From: an uncultured Intestinimonas sp.
GTDB lineage: Bacteria > Bacillota > Clostridia > Oscillospirales > Oscillospiraceae
Direction of reading: 5' to 3'
Length of the DNA: 36,800 bases
Assembly: GCF_944387245.1 (NCBI RefSeq)
Contig: NZ_CALXEE010000012.1
Location: 1 to 36,800, forward strand
In this document: piece after piece, positions 1 through 7,045 of the stretch
Layout: each line of letters opens with the position of its first letter
Position numbering within the stretch: the first letter of the stretch is position 1
The notes under the pieces: generated by a model
Database searches by the model: none
What the model was told of the DNA's origin: nothing
The model's input: only the letters and a program-made list of their open reading frames with translations
Made by a program: the position numbers and the translations under genes

Positions 1-819
1 TATCACGATGAGCTGGCTGAATTGCCCAATTGGGCAGGGCCCGTCCACTGGCACCCCGACTTTGAGATCGCCACCGCTGTAAGTAACGTCCTGGAGTACC
101 AGGTGGGGCGGCAGCATGTGACGCTGAAGGCGGGCGACAGCATATTTGTCAACGGGAATGTGCTCCACAGAGTCAGACAGCTGTCCGGAGACCGTCCCGA
201 TCCCATCCCCATCATCCTCTTTTCCAGCGCCGCTGTGGCCCCCGAAGACAGCACCATTTATCAAAAATATATCCGGCCCGTTGCCCGGTGCGACGCACTG
301 CCCTTTGTGGTGTTCCGGCACGGGGACCCGACCTGCGGCGGGGTGGGCCGGGTCATCCGGGACACCTACAGCCGCTTGGGAGAACCAACACCGTGCCATG
401 AGATGGCGGTACAGCGCAACATCAGCCGCATCTTTGAGTATCTGTTCTGCCATTTTGACCGTTTCCCCAAATATGAAGCCACGCGGGTACAGATGAAGGG
501 ACAGATCCGGCTCCAAAAGATGCTCGCCTACATCTACGAGCACTATACGGAGACCGTCACCCTCCAGGACATTGCCGACGCCGCCCACATCAGCCGCAGC
601 GAGGCGGGGCGCTGCTTCCAGACCTACATGGGGTGCTCCCCGGTGGAGGCGCTGATCCAGCACCGGCTCCGGGCCGCCCGCAGATTGCTGGCCGAAAAGA
701 CCCATACCCTCCAGGAGATCAGCTTTGCCTGCGGGTTCCACTCTGCAAACTACTTCAGCCGAAAATTCAGGCAGACCTATGGGTATGCGCCCAGCCAAAA
801 CAACAACTTGGGTAAATAG
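1..819 (+). CDS. AraC family transcriptional regulator with N-terminal cupin (5' end missing)
   Basis: The reading frame is open to the first base of the window, so the start lies upstream and only about 272 codons are visible. The visible N-terminal part reads as a cupin-type ligand-binding domain (the VHWHPDFEI stretch with paired His residues, then a GDSIFVNGNVLHRV-like strand). The last ~100 residues are a double helix-turn-helix of the AraC/XylS class: the first helix pair sits around LQDIADAAHISRSEAGRCF and the second around LQEISFACGFHSANYFSRKFR, a classic AraC signature. AraC proteins of this layout usually sense a small molecule, often a sugar, and activate a neighbouring transporter or catabolic gene. 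The MFS gene 97 nt downstream is the obvious candidate target, but this is inference from position. The ligand cannot be told from the sequence. Confidence 0.9.
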   Translation, partial: YHDELAELPNWAGPVHWHPDFEIATAVSNVLEYQVGRQHVTLKAGDSIFVNGNVLHRVRQLSGDRPDPIPIILFSSAAVAPEDSTIYQKYIRPVARCDALPFVVFRHGDPTCGGVGRVIRDTYSRLGEPTPCHEMAVQRNISRIFEYLFCHFDRFPKYEATRVQMKGQIRLQKMLAYIYEHYTETVTLQDIADAAHISRSEAGRCFQTYMGCSPVEALIQHRLRAARRLLAEKTHTLQEISFACGFHSANYFSRKFRQTYGYAPSQNNNLGK

Positions 820-845
820 TGCTTTCTTTTGGCGCTCCTGTGCCT

Positions 846-873
846 TTGCTTTGCCATGACAGGATGATATACT
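846..873 (+). promoter_or_regulatory. Putative sigma-A promoter for the MFS gene
   Basis: TTGCTT (846-851) and TATACT (868-873) are separated by 16 nt in the gap between the AraC gene and the MFS transporter. Transcription would start near 880, just downstream of the first in-frame ATG at 877. That supports the ATG at 916 as the real start. Confidence 0.5.
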
Positions 874-915
874 GCGATGCGAGAAATGACAGGTTTCACC
901 TGGAAGGAGATCGCC

Positions 916-2097
916 ATGGCAAGACAGAAGAACTACAAGAAAACACTGACAGCCTGCTACCTGGGCTTCGTCACCCAGTCCATATCCGCAAATTTTGCCC
1001 CGCTCCTGTTCCTGACCTTTCAGAGCACCTACGGGATTACCCTCGAAAAAATCGCCCTGATCCCCATGGTGTTTTATCTCGCCCAGCTGTTCATCGACCT
1101 TGCGGCCACCCGATTCGCCGACAGGATCGGATACCGTACCTGTGTGGTGGTGTCCCAGGTGCTGTCGGCGGTGGGGCTTGTGTCTATGGCCTTCCTGCCG
1201 GAGCTGCTCCCCGTCCCCTTCGCGGGCCTTCTGATTTCAGTGGTGCTCTATGCCGTCGGCAGCGGCCTGATCGAGGTTTTGGTGAGCCCCATTGTGGAGG
1301 CCTGCCCCTTCGAGCATAAGGACGGTATGATGAGCCTCCTCCACTCCTCCTACTGCTGGGGGGCGGTGGGGGTCGTCCTGGGCTCCACCCTCTTTTTCGC
1401 CCTCTTTGGCATCGAACACTGGAAGGTCCTGACGGTCCTCTGGGCGCTGCTGCCGCTGTACAACACGTGGAACTTCCTCCGCTGCCCCATCGAGCGGCTG
1501 GTGGAGGAGGGGAAGGGCATGAGCAGCGGCGAGCTGCTCCGGCTGCCCCTGTTCTGGCTCATCATCGTGCTGATGATCTGCACCGGCGCCTCCGAAGCCA
1601 CCATGGCCCAGTGGGCGTCGGCCTTTACCGAGTCCGCCCTGGGCGTCTCCAAGACGGTGGGCGACCTGGCGGGGCCCGGCCTGTTCGCCATGTTCATGGG
1701 TATCTCCCGTATGCTCTACGGCAAATTCAGCCGGATGCTCGATCTGACCAGGGTCATGCTGCTCTGCGGCGCCCTGTGCGCCGGCTGCTATCTGCTGGCC
1801 GCCCTGTCGGCCTCCCCGGTGCTGGGCCTGGCGGGCTGTGCCCTCTGCGGCCTGGCGGTGGGCATCATGTGGCCCGGCTCCATCAGCATCTCCTCCCAGA
1901 AATGCCCCGGGGGCGGCACCGCCATGTTCGCCTTCCTGGCCCTGGCCGGGGACCTGGGCGCCACGGTGAGCCCCGCCCTGGTGGGCAGTTTTGCGGAGCT
2001 GGCGGGCGGCGATCTGAAAAAGGGGCTGCTCGTGGCCACGGCCTTCCCTGTAGTGCTCGTCGTTGGACTGCTGCTCCTGAAAAGGAAGGTCGATTAG
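916..2097 (+). CDS. MFS transporter
   Basis: A 393-residue, strongly hydrophobic protein with about 12 predicted membrane segments in two six-helix halves, matching the length of ordinary Major Facilitator Superfamily carriers. The first loop carries RFADRIGYR, which fits the MFS loop 2-3 motif G-x-x-x-D-R-x-G-x-R/K. The start at 916 was chosen because GGAAGGAGA (902-910) lies 5 nt upstream. An in-frame ATG at 877 would add 13 residues but has no ribosome site and would sit before the predicted transcript start. Substrate is unknown. The closeness of an AraC regulator with a cupin domain suggests regulated uptake or export of a small molecule, which is inference. A strong terminator follows at 2227-2259. 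Confidence 0.85.
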   Translation: MARQKNYKKTLTACYLGFVTQSISANFAPLLFLTFQSTYGITLEKIALIPMVFYLAQLFIDLAATRFADRIGYRTCVVVSQVLSAVGLVSMAFLPELLPVPFAGLLISVVLYAVGSGLIEVLVSPIVEACPFEHKDGMMSLLHSSYCWGAVGVVLGSTLFFALFGIEHWKVLTVLWALLPLYNTWNFLRCPIERLVEEGKGMSSGELLRLPLFWLIIVLMICTGASEATMAQWASAFTESALGVSKTVGDLAGPGLFAMFMGISRMLYGKFSRMLDLTRVMLLCGALCAGCYLLAALSASPVLGLAGCALCGLAVGIMWPGSISISSQKCPGGGTAMFAFLALAGDLGATVSPALVGSFAELAGGDLKKGLLVATAFPVVLVVGLLLLKRKVD

Positions 2098-2226
2098 GCG
2101 GCGGGTAGAAGGGATTTGCTCTGAGGAAGTGCCCAATAAGGAATCAGATGTGGGGACAAGAGGTGAGACAACGGGAACAAGGCTGCGACGGCGGCCATGC
2201 TGCCCCGGGTGTGAGGACAATTGGCG

Positions 2227-2259
2227 GCGCCCCCCGGCACGATGCCGGGGGGCGCTTTT
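2227..2259 (+). terminator. Rho-independent terminator after the MFS gene
   Basis: A perfect 13-bp GC-rich stem, GCGCCCCCCGGCA (2227-2239) with TGCCGGGGGGCGC (2243-2255), has a CGA loop and is followed by TTTT. It lies 130 nt after the MFS stop codon. Confidence 0.85.
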
Positions 2260-2316
2260 GCCGTGCTTGGGTCCGTCTAGGACGAAGAATTCATATGCAA
2301 ATACTTTGCTAGAATG

Positions 2317-2483
2317 TGGTAAAATGACCCTTCCAATCGACGCGAGGGGTATTTTTCTCCGGTTGTTGCGCTTTCCGCAAAAATATATAAATTATTACCG
2401 TGCTGCAGCATGTTGAGAAAGCTCACATACCGGCGGAGGCGAAGAACACACCTTTCCGGTAGCCTCTCCCCATGGGGGAAGGC
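2317..2483 (+). other. Non-coding stretch with extended -10 element and interlocking inverted repeats
   Basis: This is the main part of a 480-nt stretch without a convincing gene (2098-2577). It has an extended -10 (TGG then TAAAAT, 2317-2325) without a good -35. ACCGG (2429-2433) can pair with CCGGT (2456-2460), while GAGGC (2436-2440) can pair with GCCTC (2462-2466). That is an interlocking order of the kind seen in H-type pseudoknots. A competing hairpin, GCCTCTCCCC-AT-GGGGGAAGGC, spans 2462-2483. A structured leader RNA for the GGDEF gene is possible, but no known riboswitch consensus was recognised. Confidence 0.25.
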
Positions 2484-2505
2484 AAGCCCGCAGATGGATC
2501 TTGGT

Positions 2506-2533
2506 TTCATAAAAGCTGAAGTTGTGATATAAT
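2506..2533 (+). promoter_or_regulatory. Putative promoter of the GGDEF gene
   Basis: A consensus TATAAT (2528-2533) is preceded by TG one base upstream (extended -10). A partial -35 TTCATA (2506-2511) lies 16 nt further upstream. The predicted start near 2540 leaves about 38 nt of leader containing the ribosome site AGAAGGGAGGTG (2561-2572). Confidence 0.65.
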
Positions 2534-2577
2534 AAATAAAAAAGTAACAGCCTGGATGGCAGAAGGGAGGTGTAACA

Positions 2578-3591
2578 ATGTCTGAGGCTGAGCGGGATGT
2601 GCAGGAGATCATGGAGCTGACCAGCGCCATGATGAATCGTTATTATCATGACAACGATGTGGAGTTTGTGATCGCCCATCTGACCGACGACATCGTCTGG
2701 CTGGGAACGGCGGAGCACGAGTTTGCGGCGGGAAAGGAGACCGTGGCCGGTATCTTCCGGCGGTTTGCGGGCCAGGTTCCCACGTGCAACATCTCGGGGG
2801 AGGAGTACCGGGTGCTCTGCCTGGGGCCGGAGGCCTACCTGTGCAGCGGCCGGATGTGGATCGCCACCGACGCCTCCACCGGGATCAGTCTGCGGGTACA
2901 CCAGCGCGTCACCATGGGTTTCCGGCGGGTCGGGGAGGGCCTGCGCTGCTGCCACATCCACATCTCCAATCCCTACGGTGAGATGGCCGACGACGACGTG
3001 GGCTTCCCCATAAGAATGGCGCGGCAGTCCTATGAGTACCTCCAGGAGCGGATCGAGGCCCAGAGACGGCAGATCGAGGCCCAGACCTCAGTGCTCCAGA
3101 GGATGAGCTACGAGGACACCCTGACCGGGCTCAACAACCGGAATAAATTCAACCAGGTGATGGACGGGCAGTGGGAGAGCGGACGGCTGGGGATCGCCTG
3201 CTTTGATCTCAACGGACTCAAGGAGACCAACGACCTCAGGGGCCACAGCGCCGGTGACGAGCTGCTCTGCAGGGTGGCCGGGGAGCTGCGGAAGGTCTTT
3301 GGGGACAGGGCCTACCGTACCGGCGGCGACGAGTTCGTGGTGGTGGACGACACCCTGGAGGAGGCGGAGTTCCGGGCCGCCGTCCGGGCCGCCGAAGCAG
3401 GTATGAAGGCGGCAGGGATCTGCTGCTCGGTGGGCGCCTCCTGGCGGGCCGGTTCCCTGCAACCCCGAGAACAGCTGGACGAGGCCGACCGGCTGATGTA
3501 CGAGGAGAAGCGCCGCTATTACAGCGACCGTGCCCACGACCGGCGCAACCGCCCCAGGGCGCCCCGGCAGCAGGAAGAACCCGCCACTTGA
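2578..3591 (+). CDS. NTF2-like (SnoaL-type) / GGDEF diguanylate cyclase
   Basis: A 337-residue soluble protein. Residues 1 to about 140 resemble the NTF2-like/SnoaL fold used as a small-molecule or dimerisation pocket. A likely coiled coil follows (about 147-177, rich in E, Q and R), then a GGDEF domain beginning at DTLTGLNNRNKF (from 180). The active-site loop GGDEF is intact at 249-253, and the Mg2+/GTP-binding stretch DLNGLKETND...GHSAGDELL is present. GGDEF domains make cyclic di-GMP from two GTP. The inhibitory RxxD site just before the loop is not intact: the Arg position is Val and only the Asp remains, so product inhibition may be lost. No EAL domain is present. The basic tail (DRRNRPRAPRQQ) is unusual. 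The start is set by a strong ribosome site 5 nt upstream. Activity is inferred from the motif. Confidence 0.85.
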   Translation: MSEAERDVQEIMELTSAMMNRYYHDNDVEFVIAHLTDDIVWLGTAEHEFAAGKETVAGIFRRFAGQVPTCNISGEEYRVLCLGPEAYLCSGRMWIATDASTGISLRVHQRVTMGFRRVGEGLRCCHIHISNPYGEMADDDVGFPIRMARQSYEYLQERIEAQRRQIEAQTSVLQRMSYEDTLTGLNNRNKFNQVMDGQWESGRLGIACFDLNGLKETNDLRGHSAGDELLCRVAGELRKVFGDRAYRTGGDEFVVVDDTLEEAEFRAAVRAAEAGMKAAGICCSVGASWRAGSLQPREQLDEADRLMYEEKRRYYSDRAHDRRNRPRAPRQQEEPAT

Positions 3592-3616
3592 CTTTCCCGG
3601 GGGCCTGTGGTACACT
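3588..3616 (+). promoter_or_regulatory. Putative promoter of the MATE leader
   Basis: TTGACT (3588-3593), 17-nt spacer, TACACT (3611-3616), with TG one base before the -10. The -35 overlaps the stop codon of the GGDEF gene. Transcription would begin near 3623 and run through a ~110-nt leader that ends in a terminator before the MATE gene. Confidence 0.7.
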
Positions 3617-3633
3617 CACACTGCAAATTTGAT

Positions 3634-3693
3634 ATGAGCATGTGTATTCGTCATCGGATGGATACTTTTAAGGTGCTTGAACGCATTCCGTAG
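3634..3693 (+). CDS. Putative 19-residue leader peptide of the MATE gene
   Basis: An ATG 11 nt after the predicted transcript start opens a frame of 19 codons reading MSMCIRHRMDTFKVLERIP and ending in TAG (3691-3693). Its last seven codons occupy the whole left arm of the terminator stem at 3670-3722, and the stop codon lies in the loop. A translating ribosome would therefore control whether the terminator can fold. This is the arrangement of translation-coupled attenuators at antibiotic-resistance genes such as tet(M). There is no clear Shine-Dalgarno site, so translation is unproven and would be nearly leaderless. The peptide is short enough to be chance, but its placement is hard to explain otherwise. 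Confidence 0.5.
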   Translation: MSMCIRHRMDTFKVLERIP

Positions 3694-3726
3694 ATCTGAG
3701 AAGGAATGTGTTCAGGCACCTTTTTT
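3670..3726 (+). terminator. Terminator / putative attenuator between leader peptide and MATE gene
   Basis: A 20-bp stem is formed by 3670-3689 (AAGGTGCTTG...) and 3703-3722 (...CAGGCACCTT), with only two G-U pairs and a 13-nt loop. It ends in six T residues (3721-3726). It lies between a good promoter (3588-3616) and the MATE start at 3763, so it must terminate or attenuate transcripts from that promoter. It also stops read-through from the GGDEF gene. Confidence 0.85.
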
Positions 3727-3762
3727 GTTTTCATCCGGCAGCCATGCGGTCAGGAGGCAGCC

Positions 3763-5085
3763 ATGAGCGTGAGAAAAAATGAATTTGCAGCCTATATCTC
3801 CCTGAGCATCCTGGGGATGCTGGGCTCATCGGGGACCATTCTGGCGGATACCTTCTTTGTGTCCAACCGGCTGGGGGCCGACGGCCTGGCCGCCCTCAAC
3901 CTCTCCATCGCCGTGTTCGGCCTCATCAATGGCCTGGGCATGCTCTTTGGCATCGGCGGCGCCACCCGCTACACCATCTTCCGCTCCCAGGGGGACGGGA
4001 AGGGGGGCGACCGGGTGTTTACCGCCGCCCTCCTCAGCGCCCTGGTCACCGGACTGTGCTTCCTGTGCGCCGGCCTCCTCTGCCCGGAGACCATCGCCCG
4101 GGCCCTGGGGGCCGAAGGAGCCCTCCTCCCCATGTGCACGGCATATCTGAAGACCGTCCTCTGCTTTGCCCCCTGCTTCATCCTCAACCACCTCCTCATG
4201 GCCTTCCTCCGCAACGACGGCAACCCCAGGCTGGCCATGTGCGCCATGCTGGCGGGGAGCCTGGCCAACATCGCCCTGGACTACCTCTTCGTCTACCCCC
4301 TGGACATGGGCATCTTCGGCGCCGCCCTGGCCACCGGGCTCTCCCCCGTCATCGGCCTGGTCGTCTCCTCCCTCCACCTGGTCACCGGCCGTGCCCGGTT
4401 TCATCTGACCGGAGACGGCCTCAGTCTCCGGGAACTGGGCCGGAACGCCGGACCCGGCCTCTCCGCCTTCGTCAACGAGTGCTCCTCCGGCGTGGTGCTG
4501 GTGGTCTTCAACCTGCTGCTCCTGCGGAGCGCCGGCAGCACCGGCGTGGCCGCCTATGGCATCGTGGCCAACCTGGCCCTGGTGGTGCTGGCCGTCTTTA
4601 CCGGCATGGCCCAGGGCATCCAGCCCCTGCTCAGCCGGGCCTACGGGGGAGGGGACCGGGCGGAGACGGCCGCCCTCCTGCGCCGGGGACTGGCCCTCTC
4701 CGGCGGGGTGGGGCTGGCCGTTCTGGCCGCCGCCCTGCTGGCAGCACCCACCCTGGTCTCCTGGTTCAACAGCGAGGGAGACCCCCTGCTCCAAAGCCTG
4801 GCGGAGGAGGGCCTGCGGCTCTACTTTGTGGGCTTCCTCTGCGTGGGCTATAACTACCTGACGGCGGCCTTCCTCAGCGCCACCGGACGGGCCGGAACTG
4901 CCTGCGCCCTCTCCACCTTCCGGGGCTGTGTGGGCATCACCCTGACCGCCTGCCTCTTCGCCTGGTGCTTCGGCGTCACCGGCATCTGGCTGGCCTTCCC
5001 CGCAGTGGAGCTGTCCACCGCCCTGCTGGGGCTTTTGGTCCAGCGCCGCCGCACGGCGGACGCCCCGGATGGTCTCTATGCCTGA
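3763..5085 (+). CDS. MATE family multidrug/Na+ antiporter
   Basis: A 440-residue membrane protein with about 12 helices in two homologous halves, the usual size of MATE (MatE/NorM/DinF-like) efflux pumps. The N-terminus reads MSVRKNEFAAYISLSILGMLGSSGTILADTFFVSNRLGADGLAALNLS; the DTFFVSNRLGADGLAALN stretch fits the family helix 1-2 signature of D-x-F-F-V-x-x-x-L-G-x-x-x-L-A-A. A second copy of the fold begins near residue 225. These pumps export cationic drugs or metabolites by Na+ or H+ exchange. The start is fixed by AGGAGG (3752-3757) 5 nt upstream of ATG 3763; an upstream in-frame start would lie inside the terminator. The leader at 3588-3726 suggests induction by a compound that slows ribosomes. 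Substrate is unknown. Confidence 0.88.
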   Translation: MSVRKNEFAAYISLSILGMLGSSGTILADTFFVSNRLGADGLAALNLSIAVFGLINGLGMLFGIGGATRYTIFRSQGDGKGGDRVFTAALLSALVTGLCFLCAGLLCPETIARALGAEGALLPMCTAYLKTVLCFAPCFILNHLLMAFLRNDGNPRLAMCAMLAGSLANIALDYLFVYPLDMGIFGAALATGLSPVIGLVVSSLHLVTGRARFHLTGDGLSLRELGRNAGPGLSAFVNECSSGVVLVVFNLLLLRSAGSTGVAAYGIVANLALVVLAVFTGMAQGIQPLLSRAYGGGDRAETAALLRRGLALSGGVGLAVLAAALLAAPTLVSWFNSEGDPLLQSLAEEGLRLYFVGFLCVGYNYLTAAFLSATGRAGTACALSTFRGCVGITLTACLFAWCFGVTGIWLAFPAVELSTALLGLLVQRRRTADAPDGLYA

Positions 5086-5104
5086 GCCATAAAAACCATA
5101 AAAA

Positions 5105-5162
5105 CCTATTGACATACTAGGAAATAGGTGCTAGGATAATGCACAGGAAAACACTAGGAATT
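5105..5162 (+). promoter_or_regulatory. iscS promoter with repeated CTAGGA motifs (candidate Rrf2/IscR-type operator)
   Basis: A perfect -35 TTGACA (5109-5114) is followed after 17 nt by TAGGAT (5132-5137); GATAAT at 5135-5140 is an alternative -10 with a long spacer. The promoter is overlaid by an inverted repeat CCTATT (5105-5110) / AATAGG (5123-5128). CTAGGA occurs three times, at 5117, 5131 and 5154. Isc genes in many bacteria are controlled by Rrf2-family Fe-S regulators that bind AT-rich sites over the promoter. No such regulator is encoded in the window, so the assignment is inference. Confidence 0.55.
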
Positions 5163-5224
5163 AAAGAGGGCAACCTCTTCTGCATTGTCCGCTCCGGTTT
5201 GGGCGGAGAAAGGAAGCGAATACC

Positions 5225-6418
5225 ATGCGTCACATCTATGCCGACAACGCCGCCACCACCAAGATGAGTCAGGCGGCCATCCGGGGCATGCTGCCCTATC
5301 TGGACGGCATTTACGGAAATCCCTCCAGCCTCCACAGCACCGGACAGGCGGCCAAAGAGGCCCTGGAGTCGGCCCGGGCCGTCATGGCCAGGGGGCTGGG
5401 CTGCGATCCCCGGGAGATCACCTTCACCTCCGGCGGCAGCGAGGCCGACAACCAGGCCATCCGCACCGCCGCCTGGCTGGGGGCGAAGAAGGGGAAGAAG
5501 CACATCGTCTCCACCGCCTTTGAGCACCACGCCGTCCTCCACACCCTGGAAGCCCTGGAGAAGGAGGGCTTTGCCGTCACCCTGCTGGACGTCCACGGGG
5601 ACGGCCTCATCACGGCGGAGGAGGTGGCGGCGGCCATCCGCCCCGACACCTGCCTGGTGACGGTGATGTATGCCAACAACGAGGTGGGCACCGTGGAGCC
5701 CATCGCCGAGATCGGGGCGGTCTGCCGGGAGAAGGGGGTCCTCTTCCACACCGACGCCGTCCAGGCGGCGGGACACCTGGCCATCGACGTGGAGAAGGAG
5801 CACATCGACCTGCTCTCCCTCTCCGCCCACAAGTTCCACGGCCCCAAGGGGGTAGGTGTCCTCTACGCCCGGAAGGGCATCCCCCTCCAGAACCTCATCT
5901 ACGGCGGCGCCCAGGAGCGGGGCAAGCGGGCGGGCACCGAGAACCTGCCCGCCATCATGGGCATGGCGGCGGCCTTTGAGGAGGCCCTGGCCGGGATGGA
6001 CGAGCGGGCCGCTCACGTGACCGCCCTGCGGGACAAGCTGATCGACGGCCTGGGGCAGATCCCCCACAGCCTTCTCAACGGCCACCGTACGCAGCGCCTC
6101 CCCGGCAATGTAAGCTTCTGCTTCGAGGGCATCGAGGGCGAATCCCTCCTGCTGCTGCTGGACGACAAGGGGGTGGAGGCCTCCTCCGGCTCGGCCTGCA
6201 CCTCCGGCTCCCTGGACCCCAGCCACGTGCTGCTGGCCCTGGGCCGGCCCCACGAGATTGCCCACGGCTCCCTGCGGCTCTCCCTCTCCCACGAGAATAC
6301 CCAGGAAGAGGTGGACCACATCATCCGCTCGGTCACCGAGGTGGTGGAGTACCTCCGCGGCATCTCCCCGGTGTGGCGGGATCTCCAGAGCGGAAAACAG
6401 AATTTTGTCATCCAGTAA
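5225..6418 (+). CDS. iscS: Cysteine desulfurase, IscS/NifS class
   Basis: A 397-residue PLP enzyme that takes sulfur from L-cysteine, leaving alanine and an enzyme persulfide that is passed to the IscU scaffold for Fe-S cluster assembly. The N-terminus IYADNAATT is typical of class V aminotransferase-fold desulfurases. PLP is bound by Lys203 in SAHKFHGPKG, with the His of TDAVQAAG-type and FEHHAV motifs upstream. The mobile catalytic loop SSGSACTSGS places the nucleophile at Cys325, close to E. coli IscS Cys328. Length is normal. The ribosome site GAAAGGAAG (5209-5217) precedes the ATG by 7 nt. It forms an operon with iscU, 14 nt downstream. The desulfurase could also supply sulfur for tRNA thiolation. 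Confidence 0.95.
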   Translation: MRHIYADNAATTKMSQAAIRGMLPYLDGIYGNPSSLHSTGQAAKEALESARAVMARGLGCDPREITFTSGGSEADNQAIRTAAWLGAKKGKKHIVSTAFEHHAVLHTLEALEKEGFAVTLLDVHGDGLITAEEVAAAIRPDTCLVTVMYANNEVGTVEPIAEIGAVCREKGVLFHTDAVQAAGHLAIDVEKEHIDLLSLSAHKFHGPKGVGVLYARKGIPLQNLIYGGAQERGKRAGTENLPAIMGMAAAFEEALAGMDERAAHVTALRDKLIDGLGQIPHSLLNGHRTQRLPGNVSFCFEGIEGESLLLLLDDKGVEASSGSACTSGSLDPSHVLLALGRPHEIAHGSLRLSLSHENTQEEVDHIIRSVTEVVEYLRGISPVWRDLQSGKQNFVIQ

Positions 6419-6432
6419 GAGAGGTGTAAGAT

Positions 6433-6873
6433 ATGGCACTTTATAGCGAGACCGTTATGGACCACTTCCGCAATCCCCGGAACGTGGGCGTCATCGAGGA
6501 CGCCGACGGCGTGGGCGAGGTGGGCAACGCCAAGTGCGGCGACATCATGAAGATCTACCTGAAGATCAAGGACGACGTCATTGAGGACGTGAAGTTCGAG
6601 ACCTTCGGCTGCGGCTCGGCCATTGCCTCCAGCTCCATGGCCACCGAGATGATCAAGGGCAAGCCCCTCAGCGAGGCCCTGGCCCTCACCAACAAGGCGG
6701 TGGCCCAGGCCCTGGACGGCCTGCCCGCCCACAAGCTCCACTGTTCCGTGCTGGCCGAGGAGGCCATCAAGAAGGCCATCCAGGACTACTATGAAAAGAC
6801 CGGCGCGGACTACGACAAGAGCATTTTCCCCGCCTGTGACAGCTGCGACCACGGTTGCTGCCACAGCCACTGA
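6433..6873 (+). CDS. iscU: Fe-S cluster scaffold IscU/NifU N-terminal type, with Cys/His-rich tail
   Basis: A 146-residue scaffold on which [2Fe-2S] and [4Fe-4S] clusters are built with sulfur from IscS. The three ligand cysteines are present: Cys35 in NAKCGD (with Asp37, important for cluster release), Cys60 in FGCGSA and Cys104 in KLHCSVLA. These fit the IscU pattern, not the SufU pattern, which has an insert between the second and third cysteine. The usual chaperone-binding LPPVK motif is not seen; the equivalent region reads LPAHK. The C-terminus ends in PACDSCDHGCCHSH, with four Cys and three His in the last 13 residues, beyond the normal fold. GAGAGGTG (6419-6426) precedes the ATG. A terminator follows at 6890. 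Confidence 0.93.
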   Translation: MALYSETVMDHFRNPRNVGVIEDADGVGEVGNAKCGDIMKIYLKIKDDVIEDVKFETFGCGSAIASSSMATEMIKGKPLSEALALTNKAVAQALDGLPAHKLHCSVLAEEAIKKAIQDYYEKTGADYDKSIFPACDSCDHGCCHSH

Positions 6874-6889
6874 ACATCGCTTCACGCAG

Positions 6890-6935
6890 ACCACGGGTCC
6901 AGTCCCCTGAAAAGGGGACGGGCCCGTGGTTTTTT
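6890..6935 (+). terminator. Rho-independent terminator after iscU
   Basis: A long stem from ACCACGGG (6890 on) and GTCCCC to GGGGAC (6914-6919) and CCCGTGGT (ending 6930), followed by a run of six T (6930-6935). It lies 16 nt after the iscU stop codon and closes the iscS-iscU transcript. Confidence 0.88.
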
Positions 6936-6959
6936 GCATGGAAAGGGGGAAAATCACTG

Positions 6960-6989
6960 GTGACAAGGCGCCCTGGTATCTGCTATACT
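6960..6989 (+). promoter_or_regulatory. Putative promoter of the DUF3783-ThrE-YjjG-SGNH gene run
   Basis: GTGACA (6960-6965), 18-nt spacer, TATACT (6984-6989), with TG one base before the -10 (extended -10). It is just downstream of the iscU terminator and upstream of the gene at 7046. No terminator is seen between the following genes until 10985, so this may drive the whole run. Confidence 0.6.
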
Positions 6990-7045
6990 GAAAGGTACGA
7001 CATCCCCCCACAGCGGGGCGGAGAACGGGAAAAGGAGGGCGGACC

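Noticed and set aside
3706-3762. Longer N-terminus for the MATE protein from a start at 3706
   Set aside because: The region forms the right arm and T run of the terminator, and the AGGAGG site at 3752-3757 fits ATG 3763.
3826-5115. A 429-codon open frame on the - strand opposite the MATE gene
   Set aside because: Composition of Gly, Glu, Gln, Ala and His typical of a GC-rich antisense frame. The + strand MATE product has clear membrane helices and family motifs.
5117-6439. A 440-codon open frame on the - strand opposite iscS
   Set aside because: Antisense to a conserved cysteine desulfurase and without family motifs.
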